A stretch of DNA of 64,000 nt from Nocardioides sp. URHA0020 (GCF_000620705.1 NZ_JIAR01000025.1:7501-71500), one strand, 5' to 3'. Positions 19,601-26,910 are shown, counted from the first letter of the stretch. Program-made: numbers and translations. Notes: generated by a model not told the origin, from the sequence alone.

Positions 19601-19959
19601 AGCTCCCGCGCGGCCTCGAGCGCCGACTGGAACCGGAACTCGTCACGCCCGGCGAGCGGGATCTCGAGCGAGTAGGCGTCCGCGTGGGTGACGAGCACGG
19701 TGGCGGGCGTGCGCGGTGGGCGGTCGGGCTCGAGCGCGCGCCGCAGGGCGGCGACGTACCCGTGCAGGGTCGCGAGCGCAGCGGCGGGTGCGTCCGCCCC
19801 CCAGACCCGCTCGATCACGGCCGCGACCGGCAGCGGGCGCCCGTCGGCGAGCGCCAGGGCGGCGATGATGGCGCGCTGCCTCGGCGTGCCGAGGTCGACC
19901 TCGTCGCCGTCCCTGCTCACCCGCACCGCGCCCAGCACCGAGAGCTCGAGCCCAGTCAC
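16612..19959 (-). CDS. BTAD/SARP-like regulator fused to AAA ATPase
   Basis: A 1115-residue transcriptional regulator. The N-terminal OmpR-type winged helix (about 1-95, TPRQRAIIAALAL) is followed by a bacterial transcriptional activation domain (about 100-245), then an AAA-type ATPase with Walker A GEPGIGKSRLA (about 335) and Walker B VLLVLEDLHWADPS. A long helical TPR-like C-terminal half follows, without a LuxR HTH. Start set at the GTG preceded by AGGAGG at ten bases. Proteins of this AfsR/SARP kind activate secondary metabolism or surface genes. It sits 104 bp downstream of the nonulosonic-acid operon on the same strand, but a regulatory link is only positional. Confidence 0.9.
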   Translation of the reverse strand: MTGLELSVLGAVRVSRDGDEVDLGTPRQRAIIAALALADGRPLPVAAVIERVWGADAPAAALATLHGYVAALRRALEPDRPPRTPATVLVTHADAYSLEIPLAGRDEFRFQSALEAARELLSVVPDHLRPRIVPHERETVEAALDQVDLALSLWRGTPYAELGEHPAAVAHRARLEDLRRMAEELRVVGRLALGLHDVVRAELEAQTARHPLHERWWALRAVALAREDRRADALAVLDELRDRLAEELGVDPSPPLQALHAAILRQDPSVVAAEVDPPQPRPTGALQLRREPWTMLGRDPELADLRSALDDSLEGRPGFVVLTGEPGIGKSRLAAELAETAAQQGCSVAVGQCSQDDGAPPLSPWLSALQTLGRPFAAPEAGQEAGGLFRVRADVARAVCAAAAEQPVLLVLEDLHWADPSTLGVLRLLAESVTHERLLVVATWRTQTEVGRDLGAVAEALARRHAVRRELTGLDVAGTRGVVAEVAGVELGAEAATELHQRTGGNPLFVVEFARLAAADSERDVAELLDDPALPTAVAEVVGRRIDVLPDVTVTVLRTAAIIGRGFDLDTLAAVTRMQEDELLDAVEPAADAGLLHEEGVDVFRFSHALVRDVLCATMTASRLARTHALVAELLEDRVGREAEAASHWRAAGPAYVSHTWRALAVAAEAATRVYAYPDAAELLEEALELQAADPAADLRDRAGLLQQAIDVYRWAAMLPELIVTVERAIATAEELDDVTLLARAATQTSHRMLWRSAAFGTVHEGVVGALRRALQELPPDETELRCRVLMSLANELRENASIAERALLCDEAVAMAHRLGDPALVCDVLLHTAMSTWVPATADARVELVAEAVVLARDTHQDHALVMGLTMLTVMLGELGRPDEMMAALRDARAQAARLRVVYAELVLDEVELAWSAAAGRLDHCEVVLAAIEGRIALMSRTGGDEELSVDRHIDTFALRIWQGRPLDAAPDVIARIESGYPMQPFAIAALWRGGDRDAATARFSAHELAGVLDQELAFSTPLWCQTAEVALYFQDTGLAERAYERLTPYAGRASGPDGLLFGPVDAFLAMAARGAGDRQGAARHADRALELIDAWGLASVRSWLEGVRTTYDF

Positions 19960-20021
19960 GGTCCGGAGTCCTCCTGGTCGGTCGGCGCGAGGTGGCCCCA
20001 ACCTAGCGCCCGCGGCGCCTG

Positions 20022-21284
20022 TCAGCGCTTGATCCGCACCGGTCTGCTGGTGGCCGAGTCACGCTTCCACCCGCTCTTGCGGGCGGTGACGACGACCTGG
20101 ATCCGACGTCCGCGATCGGCGCGGGTCACCCGGTGACGACGGCCGTCGGCGCCCTTGATCGCCTTGCCGTTGCGCAGCCAGCGGTAGGTCACCCGGACGC
20201 TGCGAGGCGACCAGCGGCCGGCGGAGGACGTCAGCACCTTGCCGAGCCGCGCCGTGCCGGAGACGACCGGACGCTTGACGTTGTGGATGCGGTCGACCGG
20301 CGCCTTGAGCGGGGCACCGGACCAGTCCGGCTCGGAGCCGCCGGGCACGATGCGGCGCGACGGCACCGAGCAGTCCTCGGCGTCCGAGCGCGACCAGATG
20401 CCGTCGCTCTCGGCCCAGGCGAGCGAGTCGCTGTCGGGCGCCCAGGTCGGATGACTGACGCCGGGCGCGATGACCTCGCAGAGCGGGGTCGGGTCGGCGG
20501 GCGCCGCACCCCTGCGGGCGTTGCCGTTGACGCGGTACCAGATGATCGACGTGCCCTCGTTGTAGCCGCGCAGCGCCGCGAGATGCCGCCCGTCGGGTGA
20601 CAGCTCGGGTTGACCGAGGTCGGTGGAGGCCGCGTAGATGTCGCCGTCGTCGAACCAGTGCTTCGGCCGGGCGCGACCGAGGTCGTCGATCATCACGTGC
20701 GAGCCGAGGCCGCCGCCCTGGAGCGTGCGGGCGTTGCCGACCCAGGAGGGGGCGTTGAAGTACGTCGTGCCGCGCGGCTTCGGGTCCGTCAGGTGGGTGG
20801 CGGAGGTGTAGCCGGTGGCCGACCGGAAGCCGGAGCTGGCGCCGGACGGACTCAGCCACTCGGTGTAGGTGTAGGCGACGAGCGCGCCGTTGGGCGAGAT
20901 GGCCAGGTCGCGGATGTTGCCGTTGATCGGCGAGCCGACGGAGCTGGGCAGCGAGGGCGGGTCCATCCGGTTGAGCACCCGCCCGGACTGGTCCATCCGG
21001 ACGATCTCGGCCAGCCGACCCGCGACGATGATGCCGGTGTCGGACTGGCTCGGCGCGACGTACGGCGTCGCGAAGCTGCCGTCCCTGGTGAGCCGGCGGG
21101 CGTGCGAGCCGTCACCGCGCGAGAGCCACACGTTGTGCGCCTTGATGAAGACCAGGGTGCCGCGCGACGTGCCGGTGCGAGCGGAGTCGGGGGTGGCGGC
21201 ACCCGCAGGTGGGAGCGCGGTGGGGGCGATGAGCAGGGACGCCGCGGTGGCGAGCGTCAGCAGCGAGCGGGCAGGGATGGGCAC
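20022..21284 (-). CDS. Secreted WD40/TolB-like beta-propeller protein with C-terminal Ig-like domain
   Basis: A 420-residue exported protein: signal peptide at residues 1-29 (LLTLATAASLLIAPTALPPAGAA). A PD40-type propeller follows (repeats such as SPNGALVAYTYTE, LSPDGRHLAALRG, WAPDSDSLAWAES). The last about 80 residues (SGTARLGKVLTSSAGRW...) form a single Ig-like repeat of the kind common in Nocardioides secreted proteins. No catalytic motif. Function unknown; likely extracellular binding. Confidence 0.85.
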   Translation of the reverse strand: MPIPARSLLTLATAASLLIAPTALPPAGAATPDSARTGTSRGTLVFIKAHNVWLSRGDGSHARRLTRDGSFATPYVAPSQSDTGIIVAGRLAEIVRMDQSGRVLNRMDPPSLPSSVGSPINGNIRDLAISPNGALVAYTYTEWLSPSGASSGFRSATGYTSATHLTDPKPRGTTYFNAPSWVGNARTLQGGGLGSHVMIDDLGRARPKHWFDDGDIYAASTDLGQPELSPDGRHLAALRGYNEGTSIIWYRVNGNARRGAAPADPTPLCEVIAPGVSHPTWAPDSDSLAWAESDGIWSRSDAEDCSVPSRRIVPGGSEPDWSGAPLKAPVDRIHNVKRPVVSGTARLGKVLTSSAGRWSPRSVRVTYRWLRNGKAIKGADGRRHRVTRADRGRRIQVVVTARKSGWKRDSATSRPVRIKR

Positions 21285-21375
21285 GAGACCTCCAGGTGAG
21301 CCGGGACAGGGAGCTCAATCTGCGGTGCCGCCCTGGGAGCGCTCTGGGGGCTCGCTGGGAGTCGTGGCCGGGTGG

Positions 21376-21419
21376 TGGGGCGGGTGGGGCTCGAACCCAC
21401 GACCCAAGGATTATGAGTC
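21376..21419 (-). pseudogene. 3' half of a split host tRNA(CAU) gene
   Basis: Read on the minus strand, this stretch gives the end of the anticodon loop and 3' anticodon stem, a T-arm with TTCGAGC loop, the acceptor strand CCGCCCC, discriminator A and an encoded CCA (21373-21375). Joined at GACTCATAATC to the 5' half at 24351-24391 it rebuilds a perfectly paired tRNA with CAU anticodon (elongator Met or lysidine-type Ile). The break is the left junction of the inserted element. Confidence 0.85.
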
Positions 21420-21736
21420 TCCGCGAGGGGTCCGAAGGGGTTGGCATGGGTCGCAGCCAGTCGGTATCCATTCAGAGCAGAATCCCCTGCCGTTGAGAGG
21501 GATTCACCCTCCCAGCGCTCCGACCAGGCGAAACGCGCTCGACGGGTCCTGATCCGAGCCGCGTAGCGCGCCCGTAGCGCGGAGAGCGCGGCGCGGGTCT
21601 CCGGGGAGCCGGTTCGGCGTCCGGGGAACGTCCCGGCCCCGTAGACCCCGCTGCATGGGGCTGCAACGGCCCTCTCCCCTGTTGACGGGTCTCCGGGGCG
21701 GAATCGGACCTCCCCACCCCTCGCAAGGCCGGAGCG
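21420..21736. other. Non-coding end of the element (317 bp)
   Basis: Between the left junction and the TIR gene stop I find no convincing gene. A short frame (21472-21726, minus) has no coding character. The stretch contains short GC-rich inverted repeats around 21560-21620 and the inverted pair GAGGGATTCACCCTC at about 21496-21510, which may serve as att arms or a terminator for the TIR gene. Confidence 0.45.
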
Positions 21737-22819
21737 CTACTCGTCGCGGATCATCGCTTGGACGCCCGCATCGAGCCCCTGAGTGAACCGGGCGGACACT
21801 TCCTCATCAACCGTCAGGGTGATCGCCAGCGCGAGTTCGATCGGCTCGTCGCCTTCCACCCACTCCGCCGTCATCTCCGGGATGGCGCTCATCGACTCGA
21901 CGCACCGTGTGATGAACTCGCGAATCTGACCGACCGCATCGGACCCGAACTCCGCACCCGCTCTCTGAGCATCCTCGAAGTCATCGTCCAGCGCGGTCCC
22001 GCGAATCCGAGCGGCCTCATCCAGGAAGCCCTCGTACACGTCCAGGAAGCGCTTTGCCATGTGGAGGATGCGGTCAGCATCACCCGCATCGCCGGGTGCA
22101 CCGAAGGCACGCAGTTGGACTTCCGGCTGGAACACCGCGTTGAAGTTGTCGACCAGGTTGGTGGCCCGCGCTGGCACAGTGCGGAGGAAGTCGAACGCGT
22201 CGCGGCCGAAGTACGCCTCACCAGTGGGTGATGCGAAGCGCATCTCATAGTCGTGGTACTTGCCCTCCAGCGCCGCCAGTCCGACACGAAGCGCGCCCGC
22301 ATACAGCCAGTACTCCCAGAAGCGAGGGCGGAGCGCCAACAGGAGTTCGATGTCTGCCTGCGTCTCAGGCACGCGACCCGTGTAGGTCGCGGCGACGCGC
22401 TGACCGGCCAACTTCTCCCGGATCACCTTGATCACCCCGTCCAGGCCCTCGACCCGAGCATCCAGGTAGCCAACGGTCGGCAGCAGGCCGGGTAGGTCCG
22501 TGTCGTCCATGCGGATCGGGAGGATGTATGCGGTCCTCTGCTGAGCGGCACGAGCCATCGCGCTCTGACGCTCGATGTTCGTCCACATCTTCTCGGCGTA
22601 GGCAGCCGACACGAACATGGCGACGTACTTGGCCTTGTTCTGGTAGAGGTCAGTCAGCAGGTCGATGAGGTTCTCACCGAGCAACTTGGCTTTCTCGTCC
22701 TCGTCGTAGAACACGGTGAGGTCATCACCCAGTCCGCGCACGACGCCCTTCACGTAGTCGCGCTGCTCGCCTGCGAAGGACACAGCAAGGTCGTACTCGT
22801 ACTTCGGCTCATCTGGCAT
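21737..22819 (-). CDS. TIR-domain protein (putative NAD-consuming defence effector)
   Basis: A 360-residue protein whose first about 130 residues form a TIR fold: YDLAVSFAGEQRDYV, TVFYDEDE, the region AKYVAMFVSAAYAEKMW, and W79-x3-E83, where Glu is the expected NADase catalytic residue. It continues to YILPIRMDDTDLPGLLP. The remaining about 230 residues are helical, acidic and unlike any sensor I can name. Start taken at the ATG of MPDEPKYEYD; an in-frame GTG 18 bases earlier is the alternative. GC is clearly lower than in flanking genes. TIR proteins of mobile elements commonly act in anti-phage defence by NAD depletion; here that role is inferred. It follows the element-borne tRNA by about 60 bp. 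Confidence 0.8.
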   Translation of the reverse strand: MPDEPKYEYDLAVSFAGEQRDYVKGVVRGLGDDLTVFYDEDEKAKLLGENLIDLLTDLYQNKAKYVAMFVSAAYAEKMWTNIERQSAMARAAQQRTAYILPIRMDDTDLPGLLPTVGYLDARVEGLDGVIKVIREKLAGQRVAATYTGRVPETQADIELLLALRPRFWEYWLYAGALRVGLAALEGKYHDYEMRFASPTGEAYFGRDAFDFLRTVPARATNLVDNFNAVFQPEVQLRAFGAPGDAGDADRILHMAKRFLDVYEGFLDEAARIRGTALDDDFEDAQRAGAEFGSDAVGQIREFITRCVESMSAIPEMTAEWVEGDEPIELALAITLTVDEEVSARFTQGLDAGVQAMIRDE

Positions 22820-22880
22820 GTCGGCAGAGTGCCACACACCACCGACAGCAACCGGTCGTCCGGCCTAGACATCGTGGTGG

Positions 22881-22954
22881 TGGGGCGTGTCGGACTTGAA
22901 CCGACGACCGAGCCATTATGAGTGGCTTGCTCTAACCGACTGAGCTAACGCCCC
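22881..22954 (-). tRNA. tRNA with CAU anticodon, intact, element-borne
   Basis: A full 74-nt cloverleaf on the minus strand: acceptor GGGGCGT/ACGCCCC, D-arm GCTC...GAGC, anticodon stem AGCCA/TGGCT around loop CTCATAA (anticodon CAU), T-arm GTCGG-TTCAAGT-CCGAC, discriminator A. CCA is encoded (22878-22880). It differs from the split host tRNA in acceptor, anticodon stem and T-arm, so it is not a repaired copy. Met-elongator is more likely than Ile-lysidine, but this cannot be settled by eye. Confidence 0.92.
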
Positions 22955-23040
22955 GCAGCCGAAGAGCCTATCCAGGCAGGCGCAGGCCAACTCGCAAGAC
23001 CCCGTAGCCGAGCACCACGGCTGCTTGGTTGAATGAGACG

Positions 23041-23093
23041 GAGCCCCACTCGCACCGAGGTGTCGTAATCACTTCGGTTCGGGTGGGGCTCCT
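23041..23093 (-). terminator. Long hairpin downstream of the 41-aa gene
   Basis: Two 23-nt arms (starting GGAGCCCCAC and ending GTGGGGCTCC) pair at 20 of 23 positions around a 7-nt loop TCGTAAT. It lies 37 bp after the stop of the small minus-strand gene and before the tRNA. It has no long U-tract, but the size and position suit a phage-type terminator; it may also insulate tRNA expression. Confidence 0.6.
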
Positions 23094-23130
23094 GAGACGC
23101 TGCGCGGCTTCCCCGCCTACAGCGACATGG

Positions 23131-23256
23131 TTACTTCCTCTTCTCGGTCACGGTCGTGTTCGGGTGACGACGACCGGTCGCCGGGGTGACGTAGCGACCA
23201 GTGATCGCAGAACGCACGTTCTTGCCACTACCGCTGCTGCTCTTCTTGCCAGCCAT
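23131..23256 (-). CDS. Small basic protein (41 aa), HPxTTVTE type, unknown function
   Basis: Starts at an ATG preceded by an exceptionally strong ribosome site (AAAGGAGGAGG, five bases away), which decides the start against the longer frame. The protein is a Lys/Ser/Gly-rich head followed by SAITGRYVT and a C-terminal RRHPNTTVTEKRK. Short proteins ending in HPxTTVTE are widespread in bacteria and often lie in accessory islands; their function is unknown to me. The strong SD implies high expression. It is followed by the long hairpin. Confidence 0.75.
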   Translation of the reverse strand: MAGKKSSSGSGKNVRSAITGRYVTPATGRRHPNTTVTEKRK

Positions 23257-23388
23257 GGGACCTCCTCCTTTCTGCTCGACTACAACCATGGTGGCTGCTG
23301 GCACCGACAGAAACCGGGGCGACACGCCGATGAGAAGGTGAATGCCGAGAGGAGGGGTTGCGCGTACGCAATGATGGCCGGTTTCGTT

Positions 23389-24351
23389 TCAGTAGCCGGA
23401 GGGCATCGCCAGCACGGCGTCGATGGGCTGTGTCAGCGTCTCGTAGTTCGCGGTGGTGAAGGTCGCCCCGATGAGACCGGCCTCCTTGGCGACGATGGCG
23501 TACATGGCCCACATGATGCCGTTCTCCAAGGTGCTGCCACGCGGGGCGGCGACTGCTTGGCAGCCGAGGAACGCGGCCAACTCCGACCGCCCGAGAACCT
23601 GACTCTTCGCGGCGGCGCTGAGAGCCTGCGTGGCGAGGAACAGGTTCACCCGTGCGGGGTCGATGGTCGCGACCGTGCTCGTGTACGTGCTGCCGATGGT
23701 CGTCTTCTGCGCGCTGGTCGTCGCGGCCAGCAGGTCGAGGATCGCGCCGACCTGGCGAGTGCTACCTCCGTCGCCGGAGACGACCTGTCGGAGCGTGCCA
23801 ACCCCCACCCCAGAGCCAGGCCAGGTCACCGACTGCATGCCGTGCGTGCCCACGCCGTCTGCGACGACCGGCGTCCCCGTTACGGGGAGCACCTTGAAGC
23901 CACCATCGGCGGGCCACGTGACCGGGAGCACCTTGAGGGAGGCGTAGGACGAGAGCCAGACGGCCAGCAGCCAGCCGTGGTTGTAGACCTGCGTGCCGAG
24001 AGTCGAGCCGGAGTCGTCCGTAACGACGGCTGGGTCGCGAACGACGCGGAACACAGACTCGCAGAATCCAGTCGGCCCGGGCACAACGTCGGCGGTCGGC
24101 TTCCAGAGGCCGGGCCAAGCATGGGGACCGTTGGGGTTGGTCCAGGCTGCGAGGTCACCCGGAGCGCCGCTGCCCGTCACCACAGTCACGTTGTCGAGGA
24201 AGACCTCCAGCGCAGCACCAGAGGCCGAAGAGTTCAAAGCTTGAAGAGACAGTTAGCCACCCTGTCCGTCCGGAACCGCGCCCCACTTGTGGTTGTACGT
24301 GGCGAGGACAGTCCACGCCGTGCCGTTGGGCGAGACCGAGAAGATGACCCG
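23389..24351 (-). pseudogene. Truncated, stop-interrupted phage-like structural gene
   Basis: A frame of 282 codons (23389-24237, TTG start) is preceded in the same frame by 32 further codons (from the junction down to 24256) separated by a single TAA at 24253-24255. The upstream piece (RVIFSVSPNGTAWTVLAT...) and downstream piece (LQALNSSASGAALEVFLDN) read like one continuous beta-rich domain, so this looks like one gene with a nonsense change, cut at its 5' side by the element junction. The C-terminal part (TTSAQKTTIGSTYTS, TTANYETLTQPIDAVLAM) suggests a virion or tail-associated protein, but I recognise no family. GC is lower than the chromosome. The 282-codon remainder could still be translated from TTG. 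Confidence 0.55.
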
Positions 24352-24391
24352 ATTATGAGTCCTCTGCTCTAACCGACTGAGCTACCGCCCC
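24351..24391 (-). pseudogene. 5' half of the split host tRNA(CAU) gene
   Basis: On the minus strand this gives acceptor GGGGCGG, D-arm GCTC...GAGC, 5' anticodon stem GAGGA and the anticodon loop CTCATAA, then departs into element DNA. It pairs with the 3' half at 21376-21419 (acceptor GGGGCGG with CCGCCCC, stem GAGGA with TCCTT). No functional tRNA can be formed from this half alone. Confidence 0.85.
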
Positions 24392-24420
24392 CGGAGGGCG
24401 CCGCCCTCGCGGCGGAGAGC

Positions 24421-25248
24421 CTAACCGGTGCGGAGGCGCTCGATCAGCCGCATGGCGTCGTGCGGCGCGAAGCCCTTCGCGTCGTTGTCGAAGTAGACGA
24501 CCACGTCGGCGGTGCGCGACCACTGAGCGATGCGTTCGGCCCAGGCGCCGAGAGCAGCGTCGGAGTAGCCGCTCGTGTAGAGCTCCTGGTCGCCGTGCAG
24601 GCGCACGTAGGCGAGGTCGGAGGTGACCACCTCGGCGCGCGGCCACCGGCCGGCCGAGTCGGCCACGACCGTCGCGATGCGGTGCTCGCGGAGCAGCGCG
24701 AACGCCTCGTCGGTGCAGAACGACTCGTGACGGAACTCGAGGGCGTGGCGGATCGTGCGGTCGGCATGCCCGCGAGGAGCCTGCGTCAGTGCCCGGTCCT
24801 CGGGCACCTTGTCGTCGTGGCGACGGGCGAGCGCCGCGGCCTCGCCGACGGTCCGGGGCAGCAGGTCGAAGAACGACGCCAGGAGGTCGGCGTCGTAGTG
24901 CAGCCGCTCGGGGATCTGCCACAGCATCGGGCCGAGGCGGTCCTGGAGGGCGAGGACCCCGGAGGCGAAGAAGTTCGCGAGCGGGGTCTCGACGTCGCGC
25001 AGCCGCTTGAGGTGGGTGACGAAGCGACCGCCCTTGACGGCGAAGAGGAAGCCGTCGGGCGTCTGGTCCCGCCAGGTGGCATACGAGGAGGGCCGCTGGA
25101 GCGAGTAGAACGACCCGTTGATCTCGACGGACCCCAGCCGCTCCGCCGCGTAGCGCAGCTCCTGGCGCTGGGGCAGTCCCCGCGGGTAGAAGTCACCCCG
25201 CCAGCCGGCGTAGGTCCAGCCCGAGATGCCGATGCGGACCTCCCCCAC
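24421..25248 (-). CDS. DUF72 family protein (TIM-barrel, YecE-like)
   Basis: A 275-residue protein beginning VGEVRIGISGWTYAGWRGDFYP, the hallmark of DUF72. Further family motifs are SVEINGSFYSLQRPSSYATW, FLFAVKGGRFVTHLKRL and the C-terminal YFDNDAKGFAPHDAM. Start set at the GTG two bases after the stop of the upstream gene; the larger frame through that gene is a shadow. The biochemical activity of DUF72 is not established. Likely co-transcribed with the small membrane protein upstream. Confidence 0.9.
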   Translation of the reverse strand: MGEVRIGISGWTYAGWRGDFYPRGLPQRQELRYAAERLGSVEINGSFYSLQRPSSYATWRDQTPDGFLFAVKGGRFVTHLKRLRDVETPLANFFASGVLALQDRLGPMLWQIPERLHYDADLLASFFDLLPRTVGEAAALARRHDDKVPEDRALTQAPRGHADRTIRHALEFRHESFCTDEAFALLREHRIATVVADSAGRWPRAEVVTSDLAYVRLHGDQELYTSGYSDAALGAWAERIAQWSRTADVVVYFDNDAKGFAPHDAMRLIERLRTG

Positions 25249-25250
25249 GG

Positions 25251-25619
25251 CTACCTGCTGCGGTTGGTGTCGATCGCGAGGGCGAGGGTGTTGAGCGCGG
25301 CCCAGCCGAGGGTCAGGCCGAGCACCTTGCGGCGCAGCTCGGGATCCTTGGTCATCGTGCCGAGGACGGCGGCGTCGCCGAGGTCCATCGCGATGCGCAG
25401 CAGCATCGCGGCGCGCATGGTCCCGTCGGAGCGGCCGAGGACGCCGAGCGCGCTGATCGCCGAGTCGCGGACGCCGTACGTGCGGGCCAGGAGCTCCAGA
25501 CCTGCCTGGTCCTTGCGGTCCGAGTGCAGCGCCTGCCACAGGTGCGACGGCTGGCTGAGCGCGTAGACGCCGTACGCAGCGGAGGCGGTCGACATGAGGC
25601 GGCTCAGGGGGTAGCTCAT
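25251..25619 (-). CDS. Small hydrophobic protein (122 aa), unknown
   Basis: Begins MSYPLSRLMSTASAAYGVYAL. Three to four hydrophobic segments (residues about 6-22, 55-65, 75-90, 100-115) suggest an inner-membrane protein of the DUF4267-like type; I am not certain of the family. It is followed after two bases by the DUF72 gene and preceded by the phosphotransferase gene on the same strand with a 29-bp gap. Confidence 0.7.
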   Translation of the reverse strand: MSYPLSRLMSTASAAYGVYALSQPSHLWQALHSDRKDQAGLELLARTYGVRDSAISALGVLGRSDGTMRAAMLLRIAMDLGDAAVLGTMTKDPELRRKVLGLTLGWAALNTLALAIDTNRSR

Positions 25620-25648
25620 GACCGGGCGGTACCCGGACTCGGCGCGAA

Positions 25649-26659
25649 TCACGCCGACAGCAACGGGTCCCGGGTCAGCGAGGTGAGCCAGCGCGCGGCG
25701 GCGTCGCCCCAGTCGTCCAGCTCGGCGGCGTCCATCGGGGCGGTGCAGCGGATCCAGGACTCGGTGCGGGCCAGGCGGGCGAGCTGGAGGGCCGCCGGGA
25801 GCGCCGCGCGGATCTCGGCGGCCGTGGCGTAGTCGGTCCACACCTCGACCGCAGCATCGGCGACCCGGTGCAGCCGCGGGTCCTCGGGACCGGCGTCGAG
25901 GGCGTGGGCGAGTCCGTTGATCGGGATCAGCAGCGCTGCCAGCGGCTCCATGAGAAGGGCGTCGGCGAAGTCGAAGAACCTCAGCCCACCGCCGCGGTCG
26001 AAGACGTTCCTGCCGTGCAGGTCGTTGTGGCACAGGGTCAGCGGCAGGCCAAGCGCGCCCACCTGCTCCGACCACGCGGACACCGCCGGCAGCAGGGCGC
26101 GTACGGCGGCGCGGTCGTCGGCGTGCATGGCTCGTCGGTCACCCGCGGGCAGGGCCGCGAAGGCGTCGAGCTGGACCTCGACGTACGAGCGGCAGTCCCC
26201 CGGCGCGAGGGTCGTGAGCCCGGCCGCGGCCAGGCGGTCGGCGTACCGCGCCACCTCGAGCTGCAGCTGCGCGCCGCCCGCGACCACCCGGCACCACGTG
26301 TCGACGTCATCGTCCGCGGACTCCCCCAGCACCGGCCCCTGGTCGGGCGTCAGCAGCAGGTCGCGGTCCCGGTCGGCGGCGGTCACGGGTACGACGTGGC
26401 GCGCCGCCAGGTCGTTGAGCGCGACCAGGAGGCGGGCCTCGTGCGCCTGCGTGGGGCAGTTCTGCTTCGCGAAGAAGACGCCGCCCGGCGTCTCGGCCCG
26501 CCACACGGTCGCCCAGGGCCGGATCTTGACCGGCTCCAGCGAGCTCGGCTCCCCCACCGCGTCCGCGATCCAGGCCGTCAGCTCCGCCCGGAAGGCGTCG
26601 CCCGACCAGCGCTCGCTGGTGGACGGCAGGCGCAGCGCGATGTCGGCGTACCGCGGCAT
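25649..26659 (-). CDS. Aminoglycoside phosphotransferase-fold protein
   Basis: A 336-residue kinase-like (APH) protein. The N-lobe lysine region is FFAKQNCPTQAHEARLL. The catalytic loop CHNDLHGRNVF (about residue 213) carries the Asp and Asn, and the metal Asp sits in LRFFDFADAL. Such proteins phosphorylate small hydroxyl compounds; the substrate here is unknown and no resistance role should be assumed. Starts at the ATG of MPRYADIAL. Confidence 0.88.
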   Translation of the reverse strand: MPRYADIALRLPSTSERWSGDAFRAELTAWIADAVGEPSSLEPVKIRPWATVWRAETPGGVFFAKQNCPTQAHEARLLVALNDLAARHVVPVTAADRDRDLLLTPDQGPVLGESADDDVDTWCRVVAGGAQLQLEVARYADRLAAAGLTTLAPGDCRSYVEVQLDAFAALPAGDRRAMHADDRAAVRALLPAVSAWSEQVGALGLPLTLCHNDLHGRNVFDRGGGLRFFDFADALLMEPLAALLIPINGLAHALDAGPEDPRLHRVADAAVEVWTDYATAAEIRAALPAALQLARLARTESWIRCTAPMDAAELDDWGDAAARWLTSLTRDPLLSA

Positions 26660-26733
26660 GCGCCGCAGCCTGTCAGAGTCCGCGGAGCGCCGGAAGGGAC
26701 CGTCGTGTCCCCGGCACCCCCGGACATGACGAA

Positions 26734-26760
26734 GGGCCCGTCTCGCGATGAGACGGGCCC
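26734..26760 (-). terminator. Intrinsic terminator of tRNA-Asn
   Basis: Perfect 11-bp stem GGGCCCGTCTC / GAGACGGGCCC with 5-nt loop, located 9 bp beyond the encoded CCA of tRNA-Asn and followed on the minus strand by TTCGTC. Position fits termination of the tRNA transcript. Confidence 0.75.
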
Positions 26761-26771
26761 TCCGATGCTGG

Positions 26772-26844
26772 CTCCCCCGGTTGGACTCGAACCAACAACC
26801 CTCCGATTAACAGTCGAATGCTCTGCCAGTTGAGCTACAGGGGA
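26772..26844 (-). tRNA. tRNA-Asn (anticodon GUU)
   Basis: A 73-nt cloverleaf: acceptor TCCCCTG/CGGGGGA, D-arm GCTC..GAGC, anticodon stem TTCGA/TCGGA around CTGTTAA (anticodon GUU), T-arm GTTGG-TTCGAGT-CCAAC, discriminator G. CCA is encoded (26769-26771). Confidence 0.96.
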
Positions 26845-26910
26845 TCGGTACAGCCCGCATAGATTAGCAATCGGCGTCCGTACTGAAAAATTGAGGGGTC
26901 CGGCGACCGC

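Larger units (their letters stand above)
21409..24361. mobile_element. Small integrated element in a tRNA(CAU) anticodon loop (TIR gene, spare tRNA)
   Basis: An 11-bp direct repeat (GATTATGAGTC) at 21409-21419 and 24351-24361 marks both junctions; outside them lie the two halves of one tRNA gene. The interior has visibly lower GC and different codon use. On the minus strand it carries, in order: a broken large gene, a 41-residue protein gene, a strong hairpin, an intact tRNA(CAU) and a TIR-domain gene. There is no integrase or transposase, so it is a decayed prophage/satellite or one mobilised in trans. Unlike usual tRNA-targeting integrations, the element does not restore the host tRNA; it supplies a different CAU tRNA instead. 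Confidence 0.75.

Noticed and set aside
16702..20136. 1144-codon plus-strand frame over the BTAD-AAA gene
   Set aside because: The opposite strand carries clear domains; this frame is Arg/Gly/His-rich noise.
21296..21552. Small plus-strand ORFs reading GARTHDPRIMS
   Set aside because: Well-known spurious translation of a tRNA 3' half read backwards.
23029..24372. 447-codon plus frame through the element
   Set aside because: Antisense to the broken gene, crosses the hairpin and tRNA half, no domain.
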